Positions 46,901-58,514 of a DNA stretch of 64,000 bases are shown piece after piece. The notes under the pieces are model-generated. The model saw only the letters and a list, made by a program, of their open reading frames with translations, was not told the origin of the DNA and ran no database searches. A program made the position numbers and the translations under genes. Numbering within the stretch: position 1 is the first letter of the stretch; the number at the start of each line of letters is the position of its first letter. The DNA comes from Siniperca chuatsi (Eukaryota; Chordata; Actinopteri; Centrarchiformes; Sinipercidae): assembly GCF_020085105.1 (NCBI RefSeq), contig NC_058057.1, positions 24,687,082-24,751,081 on the forward strand. The letters are read 5' to 3'.

Positions 46901-49591
46901 ACTAAAAAGGACTCCAGGCAACACTCAAATATTACTCAGTAACATAAAAAAGTAAGATTCCTGATATATGTGACATTTACAGTTGATACTAATTTTAGTC
47001 ACATGTTTTCACTTACAAGTGGAATTAATGTTCCATGTTCAATAAGACTCCTCACAACTTTGTAAAGAGGTCACATTTTGTGCTCTTAAAAGCACAAAAT
47101 TGAAACGAATGATTTTAAAAGGTGATTCATCAGTACATGTAATATTTTGTTATTTTATAGTAGTTTTCTTTACTCAACATGGACGCACTGTATGGGAAGA
47201 GAACGTTTCACATCCTGTCTCACATATCTCTTCATTTTCCATCTGCAGGCATGTCGTCCACAGAAACAGCCCAAGGCACACTCTGCACACCCACAAAACG
47301 TCCACGAGAATCAGGTACAGTCAGCCTCTTCGCCCTGCCAGAAGCTATGCGTGACCTCCCCCACTTTCAGCGCTAACTCTTAACCTTGCCGTTTGTTTTC
47401 AGCGTCGGCCTCAGAGAGTGAGGCGACGCCAGAGAAACGGCCACGGACAGACGAGAAGGAGGGGAGCAGCGAGGCCCGCGGGACGCCCAAGCAGAAGAAT
47501 CGCCGGCGCTGCTATCGCTGCCAAACCAAACTAGAGCTGGTGCAGCAGGAACTGGGCTCCTGTCGCTGTGGTCAGTACAAACACATCAGTCACATGTCAT
47601 CTTAAAAGGCTGCATTAACTTCCACCTTCATACCGCTGCTTTTAATTTCACTGACTCAGTTCCCCCACTGTTTGAAAATGCGTCAAGCAACAAAGTCAGC
47701 TGCTTTTAATGTTTCATAAAAGAAGTGGACGTAGTCACCTTGATGTCAACCACTGGTTTGTGGACTACCGTTTTGAAGCCTCAAGATTGGTATTTTGGCC
47801 GTCACTATATTGTTTATTTTTTTATTTTTTTGCAACCTGTGACTGGAAGGGACCATATTTGGATGCTAGCTAGGTTAGCAAGGTGCATCCATATTTCACA
47901 TTAACTGTGATATTAATTGGGATGCCAATTTTGGCTTGTGAAAAACAGGCTTAAAACAAAATGTGCTTACCAAAAAAAAATTAACAGCCGACTCCTAGAG
48001 TGTCTTTTAGTACAATCGAACGCTGAAAAAGAAATCTTTAGGCAACCAAAATGTCATAATTAACTTTCATGAACTGAAAACACACTGTGGGTCAAAGTTC
48101 TTAGACGAAAACACCGACAGCACCCAAAAACAACTTCACAGCTAGTTAAATGTACACAGTGCAGTGATTATGCATCGCCTCTATCCTGATTGCCGTGGTA
48201 GTGACTTATCAATCACAAGGTAGCCCCGCCCTAAAGCATACCATGCTTTATCATCTATTTTACTCTAAATGGGACCATAATTTACTAAATGACCATCATG
48301 CTGTATTGTAGAAGACCTGAAACTAGTGATTGAGAACATAAGGTCATTAGTAAAACCGTTTACTGAGGAAATAAATCAAGTGAGCAGTAGGGTCATTTTC
48401 TCATAGACGTCTATACAATCGGACTTCTTTTTGCAACCAGTGGAGTCGCCCCCCGCTGGTCATTAGAAAGAATGCAGGCTTGAGGCACTTCAGCATTGGC
48501 TTCAGTTTTCAGCTCTGAAGGTTGCTGCTTGGTTTGATGTGAAAAACTGACCACATAAACCACTGACCTAGAGTAAGACCTAAGTATGTCAGCCCCTGGT
48601 TTTATTCTTGCTTTTAGGTAATTGTTGGTATTTTACTTTGAAAGGCACAGTCTGTAATCCAGATGTTAAAAAAAAAAGAAGAGAACAACCATCAAAAATA
48701 ATCTGCTAATACTTTTAAGCTGATTTAACACTGAACACTGAAAGTCTATAATTATCTATGTGAATATACTTCACATTTGCGGTCAAAACATTATGGATGG
48801 GGTTTTACTATTCCTTGATGTATCCTATATGAGTGGTGCACTGCGTCAGAGTGCTTTAGAAAATGCCAGGTAAGCTGTCTAACAGACATGTGTTGATGAA
48901 TTTATAATACTGTACTATTATAATAATGTACTTTGTGCATTGGCATATATGGCAAACCCACTAATGTTCCAGCCAAGTAAAACAAATCATCAAAATACCT
49001 GTGCACATCCCACATGTGACTGACGTAACTACTTGTATCTGGGTCTCAGACCCAATACTGAGACCAAACTGTACAATTTTCACACAAAAGTAAATCTTAA
49101 ATATGCGAGTATCATATTTAGAAACCTCTGGAAACAAGCTAAGAAGTAGACTTTGAGTTAAGATAATTTAGTCAAATTCACATTTTCTGAATCACTTGGA
49201 TCTACGGGTATACAGATAATACACAGACTTGCACTTGCAAGTTTTTTTTTTTAATTACATATCATTTGTTACTTTTTCAAATCAGTTGGAAAAGTCAGTA
49301 AGACGCTTGTTTTTCTACGTTTGTGTTTGAGGTAAAAACACTGATGTGATGTTTTCTCCCATGCAAAGCAGGAACAACAGAACATTTATTGGGGTCACTT
49401 CCTCCCTCACCACTTTGCTTTCTGTTTCCCTCCCAGGCTATGTATTCTGCATGCTTCACCGTCTACCCGAGCAGCACGACTGTCTGTTCGACCATCTGGG
49501 CCGCGGGCGCGAGGAGGCCGTCCTCAAGATGGTGAAGCTGGACCGCAAGGTGGGCCGCTCGTGCCAACGCATCGGGGAAGAGTGCTCCTGA
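36418..49591 (+). CDS. zfand3: ZFAND3, A20/AN1 zinc-finger protein, complete
   Basis: Six coding exons: 36418-36485, 42793-42833, 45733-45924, 47249-47314, 47403-47570, 49437-49591. Phases fit; 229 aa against about 227 in mammals. The N-terminus [20 protein letters not shown] and the [14 protein letters not shown] exon give the A20-type finger (CxC..CxxC, residues about 16-34). The C-terminal AN1 finger starts at about residue 159: [24 protein letters not shown], then [20 protein letters not shown]. The middle is Ser/Pro-rich and diverged, as usual for the family. ZFAND3 is reported as a nuclear/cytoplasmic regulator, including of insulin-gene transcription in beta cells. It lies downstream of BTBD9 on the same strand. 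Confidence 0.97.
37870..37908. repeat. (AAT)n microsatellite, ZFAND3 intron 1
   Basis: About 13 tandem AAT/ATA units. A shorter (ATT)n lies at 38,807-38,830. Confidence 0.9.
40508..41000. repeat. Dispersed repeat fragments, ZFAND3 intron 1
   Basis: 40,508-40,690 starts tacactgagtttccagttta then ttaggcacacct, a half copy of the 29,021 MITE. 40,820-41,000 (tcggggtcactcacaccaaa ... tggtggaggc) resembles another common intronic fish repeat. The rest of the 6.3 kb intron 1 shows no exon I can support. Confidence 0.45.
44022..44276 (+). other. 84-codon open frame in ZFAND3 intron 2, unknown
   Basis: ATG after cggtggcc, giving [20 protein letters not shown] ... [19 protein letters not shown] ... 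[14 protein letters not shown]-stop. Composition is protein-like (few rare residues, amphipathic end) and more GC-rich than the flanks. Not recognised. It could be a retroposed gene piece, a transposon fragment or chance. Confidence 0.25.
44537..44862. repeat. Dispersed repeat starting GGGCTGCAACTAACGATTAT
   Basis: Begins gggctgcaactaacgattat and ends in a run of aattgaccaatcaattaatc. This is a very common fish interspersed repeat. A second copy is at 56,344-56,650, and a third, interrupted by the RTE fragment, flanks 24,298-24,876. Confidence 0.65.
47725..48535. repeat. ~0.8-kb percomorph interspersed repeat, ZFAND3 intron 5
   Basis: From agtggacgtagtcaccttga through caatcacaaggtagccccgc, aaatgggaccataatttact and ttgcaaccagtggagtcgcc to gaaggttgctgcttgg. 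I recognise this order of phrases from many percomorph UTRs and introns. No coding frame. Confidence 0.65.
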
Positions 49592-52350
49592 TTGGCCACA
49601 CCGTGACCAGCCATCCAGTTAGAGATGAGGCGCTTACAAAGAGGAGGAGGAGGTGGAAGGAGAGCTGGGAGGAATGACAAATGGGGGGAGGGGGGAGGGG
49701 GGGAGAAGAAGAAGAAGAGGAGGAGGGGAGGGAACATGGTTGTAACATCCTGCATCTGACCTGACAATTCTGGATCTGAGCTTGACGCCACCCTGTTGAT
49801 GTCCTGATTTCCTGCGTGGAGCGTCTGTTTGGACGAGGCTCTGGACGAGGCCGCTCGGGGCCAACAGGGGCCCTGGTGGCTGTTCTGCGGAGCCACGTTC
49901 AGTATCGCATGTTCACACACACAGCCTTAACCCAACCCCCAGTCTTCAGAGGAAGGATGCCGCAGAGACGGATCCAGCCTGTCGTACATCATGCACAGCT
50001 CCGCTGTTTCTCGCCACGGTTTCCTCCTCTTTGCTCACGCTCCTTTTATTCAGTACAGGAAGTTGTGGAAGATGAACTGTTGTAGCGTTCAGCTGAACTG
50101 ATCCATTTGGATTCTCATTCGACAAAGTTTTTGTTTTTGTTTTTTTTTTCCATTTCTTGGTCGCGGGTGAGGGGTCCAGCTCTATCCCACGGCCACTCCT
50201 CAGGTCGTCATCAAGGGGTTGGAGTATCAAACCTGTAACCCTGCCTTCCTCCTTCTTTTTTTCTTCCACCGACGTTAAGGTCCATGTGTGATGCTGCACT
50301 AACCATGTTTTGCTCGTGCATGGTACCAGCAACAGTGTATTTGTGCAGGTTTGAGTGTGGTAATGTGAGGCAGTCCAAGGATGCTGTCATAGTTTGATTT
50401 GATTTTTCTTTTTTTCCCCCTGTGTGGCCGTCATGGTGATTAGCTCTGTTTTTACTGCTTAACCACGGTGTCGTGGAGGACAATACAGCCAATCCCTGCC
50501 TCTGCTCACATGGACTGTTGACAAAAAGAAAAATACAAATAAATATAAAAAAATAAAAACCACACTAATGGACAAAAAGTCACTTGGATAAATCCTCTGT
50601 GTAGCAGATCCTCTTCTCCCTCTTACCCTCCCCTTTTTCAATTTACTGAGTCGTACTGTTGTTTTACCTAAAGGGGAATACGACTGAATTTTTGTATTCA
50701 AATGAAGAGTTCTTCGCCAAATCGCCATGTATTCATTTATAAAAAAGAAATAACCGAAGTTCATCACTGAGTGTCTCTATAGTTGTAGACGATCAGTCAA
50801 GAGTGCTAAACTGAATACTAATTACTTACTACCCTTTAAATCGTTCTATAATTTATTTTGTGGGTAGGATTAGGTCATTTAATTTTCAGGTCGGGAATAT
50901 CTGTTTGGAACCTAATTCTTAAAATGTAATAATTTCGTTGTTTTTTTACGCCCAGGGCGTAATTTCTGCTAGTGAGCTTTCACTAAATCAAAGAGAGATG
51001 GGTTTGTCCCACAGTTTAAATCAGTGATGTCATATTGATACACAGCACAAGTGAAAATTGATGTTAAGGCTGAGAAATTAACCAAAAGCTGGTTAACTTG
51101 GAGACGTTATACACCTAAAGCAAAAATGAAAAACAAGGTTGGGAAGATAACACCAGCCAAACGTTGATACGTTTTGAATATGGCTGGACTCTTAACTCGC
51201 CACGTCAGCAGAGTGATCAACCATGATTGGTTCTCTTCAGTTCAGTTTTGCTATTAATTAACCTCATTCAGGTGTATGTAGGTGTAAGATGAAACGTGAA
51301 CCCAAGACTCCCAGCGGTCCATCGTGTATTTTTTTTTCTTTTTTTTTCTGTCTGACCCTGTCGAGGTTGTACATCTCTTGACATCACAGATTCAAACCGT
51401 CGCTCTTTAGTGTCTAATGACGCCTCTGCTGGTTTTGGCTGCAGAAAGAACGTGGATTCTTAAATTGAGTGGTTTCCCCTTTCCTCATACGTTTTTGTTT
51501 TGTCATTGTTTCCGACCCTGCTCTTAATCAGCCTACACAGTCTGACTGCTTGGACTTTGTGCTGTGCATATTGTTCAGTTACACACCTCTCTTCCTCCTT
51601 CTCCTAAAGGGGTGTTTTACCAAAATCAACTTTTTTGTTTGTGACGTTGCAGAGGCTGACTTATTTTCTTCAAATTAAAATTTTTGTTGTTTGTTTGGCA
51701 TTTAGCACACATTGTAGGTGCATTAAAAGTATAAGTTGTGATTTGTTCAGTACAGGTACGGAATCTCCATAAAACGTACTTTGCAGCATCACAGGAAGTG
51801 CAATTTGATGATTTTGAATTGTATGTGGCTGTTTTTCCAATTTAGAGAAGTAACGGATACGAAGCAGTAGATTTCCTTAAATGGCAAGAAAATCAGAAAG
51901 CGTCCTTTTTTGCAAATGAACATCGAAAAAGTTGATTCAGGTGGAGAGCCCTTATAACCACACACCACTTAACTATGCTAATCCTCATGCACAAATTATT
52001 GTTTCTTCCCTCCCTCACCTCTCCCCACCCCTCTTGTCTTTTCCAATGAGAACACAGCTCATAAAGGGAGCTTGGAGAAATGTCGTGGCTGGTTCTTATT
52101 TTGATATTTTGAAAAACGTGTTCCTTTTTTGAGTGCTAATGAGAAATGGAAGAAATGGAATATGTTTCTGTACCTTTTTAGAGAAAAAAATTATTTAACC
52201 TTATATCAGTTTGAGTTACTTACACCCTAGCATAGAGTGGCATATTTAGTTAAATGTATAAAAAAGCAAGAACATAATTCTGTCCTATTTTCTCCTTTAA
52301 TTTTATCGTGTTCCAATTTCTGCTGAGGAAAATAAACTGGATTAGAGGAT
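49592..52350 (+). other. ZFAND3 3' UTR
   Basis: About 2.75 kb without another gene, ending near AATAAA at 52,330-52,335; an earlier AATAAA-rich cluster is at 50,537-50,560. A G-tract at 49,683-49,732 is described under findings. The long antisense open frames here are products of its low-complexity CT-rich complement. Confidence 0.55.
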
Positions 52351-53192
52351 GTGGTGTGTGTTAATCTCTTGTGTGTTTATTTTTCCCATATTAACATTTG
52401 TTTGAAACAGTTTTCTGTTATAAAATAAACCATGAACAGAATGCCATAATCCATCAGAGTTCATTATTGATAGTTAAAATGTGAAGCACACAAAACTTAC
52501 GTAAGTCATGATCTTAAACTACCATAGTTTTTGTATTTCCTGCAATGATTTTGTTTAAGAGTTGATCCCATTAGAACTACAAGATTCAGTATCAGTCTAC
52601 TGGCCAGTTCCTCAGACGGTAGCAGGATTTGCCTGTAATACTGGTGATTGGGTGTAATGATCATTAAAGCATAGTAACTCAGAATGAGAGGTCACAGTTT
52701 GGAGCTTTAACAGATATCCTAAAATGATTGATAAGATATCATTTCAGTGTTTTTTGTGGTTCAGGTATTAATTTGGTGACGACCAAAGTATGTCAGTTAG
52801 ATTTGCAGTGACATCTTTAAAGCTGTACTTTTCCTATTTAAAGAAAGGAAAATATTAGTTAGCCTATTCATTGCAGTTTCTAACAAATGATATTTGATTA
52901 TTCACCCTAAAACTAATTAATACATTATTTAGAATACCAAAACATTTTTCTTATAGTTAGCTATGGATACATTATTATTATTATAGTATCTAGGAGGACA
53001 GTGATGGCTTATCTGAGTAGTGTCATTTTGTTTTTTGGAAATCGGATCTGCTGATGAGGAATGTGTAATACTGTCTAAAGCTTAAGAGCAAGCAAGTAAG
53101 TGGACCTTGAGCTTATTGTAGGTCAACAGCTGTTTCCAAAGTCAAGAATGAGAATGAAGCTCAACACTGAAGTCAACATGGATGAGAATAGT

Positions 53193-53650
53193 GGTGAAGA
53201 AGTATTCAGATCCTTTACTTAAGTAAAAGTAGCAGTACCACAGTGTAGGAACACAGTGTTACAAGTAGAAGACTTGCATTTAAATTTTTAATTTAAGTAG
53301 AAGTACAGAAGTATCAAAAGTAAAAGTATTCATTAGGCAGAAGAATGCTGTCTGTGTTACATTGCCACATCATATATTGTGTTATCAGATTATTGTTACT
53401 AATAACGTGTAAGCTTCTTTATATAATGTTGGTTTATTTCTTAATATGTCATTTGATAAACTCATCATAGTTTGTCTGCAAAGGTCTAAAATCTTAATCT
53501 GAAAAGTAACTAGCAAATATAGCTGTTAGATAAGTGTAGTGGAGTAAAAAGCACAATATTTCCATCTGAAATATTTAGTGGAGTAGAAGTATTAAGTAGC
53601 ATTAAATGGACATCCTCAAATAATACCTCACAATTGTATTTAAATAGGTT
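53193..53650. repeat. hAT-like non-autonomous element
   Basis: tagtggtgaagaagtattca, then gatcctttacttaagtaaaa, tcttaatctgaaaagtaact and agtggagtagaagtattaag. Same family as 22,915-23,340 and better preserved. A partial copy is at 57,619-57,930. Confidence 0.6.
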
Positions 53651-54836
53651 ACTGTACTTGACTTTACTTCTGGATTAGAAGAAGTGCAAAAAATTCTGGA
53701 AAGTTCTTACATCTGCAGCTCCATGGCAACAGGGCAAACCCAATCTGCGGATGAGGACCATGTAACACAGTTAAATGTCCAGAGCAAGCTAGTAAGTGGA
53801 CATTGAGTAGTGATTGTTTTGTCAGCTGCTGTTTCTAATGTGACCTGTCAAACTCAGGATTAATCTCATTGGTTGAGGCAACTGAAGTGGGCGGGGCTAC
53901 ACAGCAGCATCGTTTTTGGGTTTTTTTAAAGATAAACCAGTCAGACTGAGGTCGAGATAAAGAGAGTTTTTGACACAAGTTTTTAGCAGGACTCCATCTT
54001 TGTCATTCTCAACAAACCTGCTCACAGGTTTGACAAACAGCAGACGAGTTAAGTTAATCAGGGGGAAATGAGAAAATGTCCCTCTCTTGCTGAAATAACC
54101 ATGCTGTGGTTTTCAAACTGCTGGGACGTTTCTTGTAGTTTAGGTCAGCTGTTTTTAGCTAACGTGCTACAAAACACAGAAAAACTATTTGAAGTTGCTA
54201 CATTTGTAACTTTTCCCCCGCTTAAAAAACGTTGGACGTGTAAGTGAACTCTTTCTTTAGCGAGTTAATAAAGTGGACAGGCCAACAGGTCCTTAAACAT
54301 CTTGAAAGGACACTGGACCAGTTATGCTAAGTCAAAGGCTACAGAACATTTAGCTATATCTCAGTATTAGCAGTTCATCTGTTTTCGGCTACCTTAAGGC
54401 GAGGTAAGTTTATTTGTAGAGCACCTTTCAACAGTAAGGCAATTTAGAATGCTTTATAAAACACAACAATACAATATATAAAAGAAACACAAGGCAATAT
54501 TAAAAAAAGACACCTGTGTGAAATAAGATGGAAAATAAAAATAAGCAAACTGACCTCAAGGAGTTTTCATTGGGTTTTGGAGACAGGAACACATTGACCA
54601 TGGTTGTTACAGTATTGTGTATGTTTTAAATTTGTAGTTTTTGAATAGGCTAATAATGAGTCATATTTCTTTTACTCACCTACCTGTTTTTTGTGTTTTT
54701 TTTAGTTTTTTTTAAATTGGCTTTTATTTTATTTGCGAAAGAAGATCAGCGAAAGAAGAGCGAAAGAAGATCATATTGAAAGAGGAAGCTGCTGAAAAGT
54801 CACCTTAAAAGGTACAGGAATTGTGTTTTTTCCAAA

Positions 54837-54838
<2 letters not shown>

Positions 54839-54902
<64 letters not shown>
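54839..54902. repeat. (AT)n microsatellite
   Basis: About 32 uninterrupted TA units. Confidence 0.97.
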
Positions 54903-54905
<3 letters not shown>

Positions 54906-55881
54906 TTTTCTGTGTGAGAGCTGCTGTAGCTCTATGAGGGGCCATTATTCAGAATTACCATGCATGTACTTGTACTTTTCCTCTCACATACACGTATGAA
55001 ACCAAACTCATTCACATACTTTACTGACTGGACAGAACTGGGAAACCTCCCGTTATTCCAAGATGGCTAACCCCACGGCTAGCCAAAGCAATGCAGCTTG
55101 AACCCTCTGTGTTTGATTTGTAAAACTGATGTCAGTGTGCTTTCTAAAACGGTTACTATAGTGAAATTAGACACTTTTTTTTGTACTTTTATCGCAAGTA
55201 CATTTTGGTGAAGTAACAGCACTTCTTCTTGAACCTGACATTGCAGCATGTACACTGGTTGCATGTATACCATTTTAAACCTCGAAATGCTGAACAGAGC
55301 TCAATTTGAGTGGGAGTTACTTTTTTTTTTCCCTGTGTACTTTGGAGATGTTGAGTTTTAAAATAATGTTTTGAGACAGATTTATTTCAATTTCAGTGAA
55401 AAAGCCTCTCCACAACATGGAGGGAATGTGACTTTGTTGTTGATGTTTAAGATGTCTCCACATACTGTGCACCAGAAACAGACAAAGGACAGTTACTGTG
55501 CTTAAACACTAGATGGTGCACTAAGACAGTAAAGACGTGGTTTCTCCTCCGGTTCATCTCTTCATCATCTCTCACACAAGAAGAATCATTTTTATTTTCT
55601 GTTCCACATGTTTTATTAATAAAGCTAAGATGGAACCATGTGCTCAGTGGTGTGTCTGATAATTTATTGAAATAAAATGTGGGATAACTGATGTTTTTTT
55701 TTTCTTGTCAATTTTTTCTCATCTCACCCCTCTTCTCAGTTTCTTTCTCAGTTCCTCTCTTCATCATTTCTCTCCTCTTGTCTCCTCATCTTCTCTTCAT
55801 CTGCCTTCTCTCCTCTCTTTCTCCAAGGCGCAATTGTTTTGCTTTTCTCTCCCTTTTTTTCTCTACCTCTTCTCTCAAGTC

Positions 55882-56030
55882 TACACACTAAAATTGACCC
55901 AGAATGGGTTCATTTTACCCAGTATCCATGGGCAGAAGAGGGGTGGACAACTCATGGATTCTGGGTAAAGGTAACATAGTATTCGTCTGTGCTATATTGA
56001 CCCACACTGGGCCAATGCTTTTAGTGTGTA
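55882..56030. mobile_element. 149-bp MITE with 12-bp inverted ends
   Basis: Left end TACACACTAAAA, right end TTTTAGTGTGTA, a perfect 12-bp inverted pair. Internal ttgacccagaatgggttc and gacccacactgggcc show further inverted similarity. Confidence 0.72.
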
Positions 56031-56343
56031 TTCTTCTCCCCCCCCCTCTTTTCCACTCTTATTTTCCATCCTTCTGTATTTATGGTTAAATGTTTTTATC
56101 TAAATGCCAAAAATAACCCTTGTTTGGACATTTATTGTGTTACCGTGGTTGTTTATGGCTTATATTAATTCAGATTGACCTTAAAGGTCCCACCTTTAAT
56201 TCTGTCTAGTTATGAACTACAACTTATTCTGTGCTGCTATGAACTGTTTTACTCTGGTTTCTTCTTGCTTTATCCTACTATACTTTTGGTTTTTTTTTTA
56301 ATTTAGTCTATGCCATATTCCTCTCTTATTCTTGCCTTTTGTC

Positions 56344-56650
56344 AGAGGCGGCAGCTAACGATTATTTTCATTTTTGATTAGTCTGACAATTATTTTCTTG
56401 ATACATCATTTTGGTCAAGAAAATGTCAGAAATTGGTAAGATTCAGATTACTTGTTTTGTCTGACCAAATAGTCCAAAATCCAAAAGTGTATGATAGAAA
56501 ACAAATGAGGAAGCGTCCATTCCCTTTCTTGTAGACAGTATGCCCGAAGATTTTAAAAAGCTAGACTGAATTATTGGCATGTTTGCTTAATTAGATTAAT
56601 TCATAGTCAGTTGTTGCAGATTAATTTAATGTCGATCGACCAATCGATCT
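56344..56650. repeat. Dispersed repeat, same family as 44,537
   Basis: gcagctaacgattattttca at the left and a gattaatttaatgtcgatcg tract at the right; diverged copy. Confidence 0.55.
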
Positions 56651-56815
56651 GCTTTTGTCTTGTGTTTCCTCTTTGTTTTTATTCTTCTATTCACCTGTAA
56701 CTATTCTATTCTACTTTAGTGGAGCAGGCTAGTTGTGGGTGTCGGCAGGTGGAGCTCCATGCACTCCCATTCAAACCTTCAGGAGGGTCCAGGACTCGCT
56801 CAGAGACACACACTG

Positions 56816-56818
<3 letters not shown>

Positions 56819-56852
<34 letters not shown>

Positions 56853-57120
56853 CGCACACGCATGCATGCGCGCGCGCACACGGCTGTCAGGCGTGTCAGA
56901 GAAGCGCTCGAGCCTCTGTGAGTTGAGAGAGAGAGAGAGAGAGCGCGCGCGCGCTGTGTAGTCAGTGTTTTACCGTCAGCGGGACCGGACAGACTTGTGT
57001 GTATTAGTTAGTGTGGGTTTGCTGGTTTGTGTGGTTGTTTTATTTGTTTTCTCGCTTCTATAAAATGGGATTCTGACAGCAGCCGGGCTACGGGCGCCGC
57101 CGGCTCCTCCTGACCGGAAA
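56819..57120 (+). promoter_or_regulatory. Microsatellite-rich CpG promoter of the 57,121 gene
   Basis: (CA)n at 56,819-56,848, alternating CG/CA to 56,880, (GA)n at 56,929-56,942 and (GC)n to 56,954, then GC-rich DNA up to the ATG. TATAAAAT at 57,059-57,066 could be a TATA box but lies only about 55 bp before the ATG. Confidence 0.45.
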
Positions 57121-57291
57121 ATGAAGCGTCTCTGTCGGAGGCTGGCGGTGGCCGTGGCGGTGCTGGTGTGGCTGGGGGCGCTGGTTTACCTGCTGGTGCT
57201 GAGCCGGAGGAGGCTGCCGGACCTCGGTACCGGAGCAGGGGGAGGAGGAGGAGGAGGAGTAGCGGGAGGCGGAGAGACAGCGTACAACCAG
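57121..57291 (+). CDS. First coding exon of a type II membrane protein, possibly a GALNT-type glycosyltransferase
   Basis: ATG opens MKRLCRRLAVAVAVLVWLGA followed by LVYLLVLSRRRLPDL: a basic N-end, one hydrophobic segment (about residues 9-28) and a basic cluster after it, the layout of Golgi type II anchors. A Gly run follows (residues about 39-52), then ETAYNQ and a phase-0 donor at 57,292. The Arg-rich start and anchor resemble GALNT14-like polypeptide N-acetylgalactosaminyltransferases. No catalytic exon lies in the window, so the identity is a guess. CpG-rich context and in-frame donor support a real first exon. The next exon lies beyond 64,000. Confidence 0.6.
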
Positions 57292-58476
57292 GTGAAGTAT
57301 AGATACTAACACCTTTGCTACTGTGTTTGCGCGCGACATAGGGTAAATTGAGTGTGTGTCCGAAAGAAACATCGCTATGATATCCCTGTAGGGACTTCCA
57401 GTGTGTCTGTGGAGTTCACGGCAGTCACACTGTAGGCTAATCTCCTATAGTAAACCCAAAATACCGCCGTATCCCGAGTTAAAGTGCATCAATAATGACT
57501 TTATAGTGACATTAGTGGTTGGTTGTTGGTTGTTTTATGGCGTTTATATCCCCATAAAGACTTGTAGTTTGGCTGTGATATCTTTAGTTTCTCCCAAACC
57601 TCAAGGATAGTTTGTGATTCAGTGGTGGAAAAAGTATTCAAAGTCTTGAGTAAATGTAGCAGTATAATAAAACTATTTGAAATTGAGTAATAGCAAGCAG
57701 GTTAGCAATAAAATGCACTTCAGGAAAGGAAATGATGGCAGAGTTAATGTATGTGTGATTAATTTTAGTAATTGGTCCTGGTGCAGCTAAGTGGCACTAA
57801 TTAGTAGTTTAAAATGGCAGGGATTCCAATTTTGTAAGACTTTTTCATGTTTTGAAGATCCATTCTTAATCTGCAACTAATTTAGTGAAGTAAAAAGTAC
57901 AACATTTCCTTCTGAAATGTAGTAAGAAATCTCACAAAATTCAAACACCAAATGTAAGCAAATATAACCAAAAGTGCCTAATCCTAAGAACTTAATTCAG
58001 GTAAATGTACTTAGTTATTTCCTGCCTCTAATGTTCCCAATCTAAACTACAGGAAATATGTTATGATGTAACTTCTGTAGTTTCCTCTTTGGTATCAGTG
58101 AGCCTTTACCTCCTGCGCCATAACAGGAGATTCCTATTTAATCCTACAATTGTCCTGTCTGTAGTGGCTCTAAAGATAATGATATAATACTCAACATGCT
58201 ATTTTTATACATACTATACGTGCTATTCCTATTATACCCCAATAATATATCCATACATCCACTATAGGGGCTCTTATAATTGTATAAAATCATTATCAGA
58301 TTGCTGTGGTTCTTTTGAAGATAATTAAGTTAATTTTCGACCCGGCTTGGTGTCTGCGCCCAGTGTGCACTGCAGGGTATCTGTTATGCAAAAGACCCAC
58401 AGCATGTTAACTGTGGCTGGTGGGATAAATTGTATTGATCCTGCCTCTCTTACCTTGTTTTATTGAACTACTAGCG

Positions 58477-58514
<38 letters not shown>

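Larger units (their letters stand above)
52351..55680. other. Intergenic, repeat-rich
   Basis: No gene seen. Contains a ~100-bp direct repeat (53,047-53,147 and 53,742-53,842), the hAT-like element between its copies, a dispersed repeat at 54,405-54,540 (tttatttgtagagcaccttt), and an (AT)n microsatellite at 54,839-54,902. Confidence 0.5.

Noticed and set aside
49456-49920. 154-codon antisense open frame at the ZFAND3 3' end
   Set aside because: Overlaps the conserved AN1 exon and is made of Pro/Ser/Leu-rich low-complexity complement of the G-tract.
56719-56961. Open frames full of His-Thr repeats
   Set aside because: Translation of the (CA)n microsatellite.
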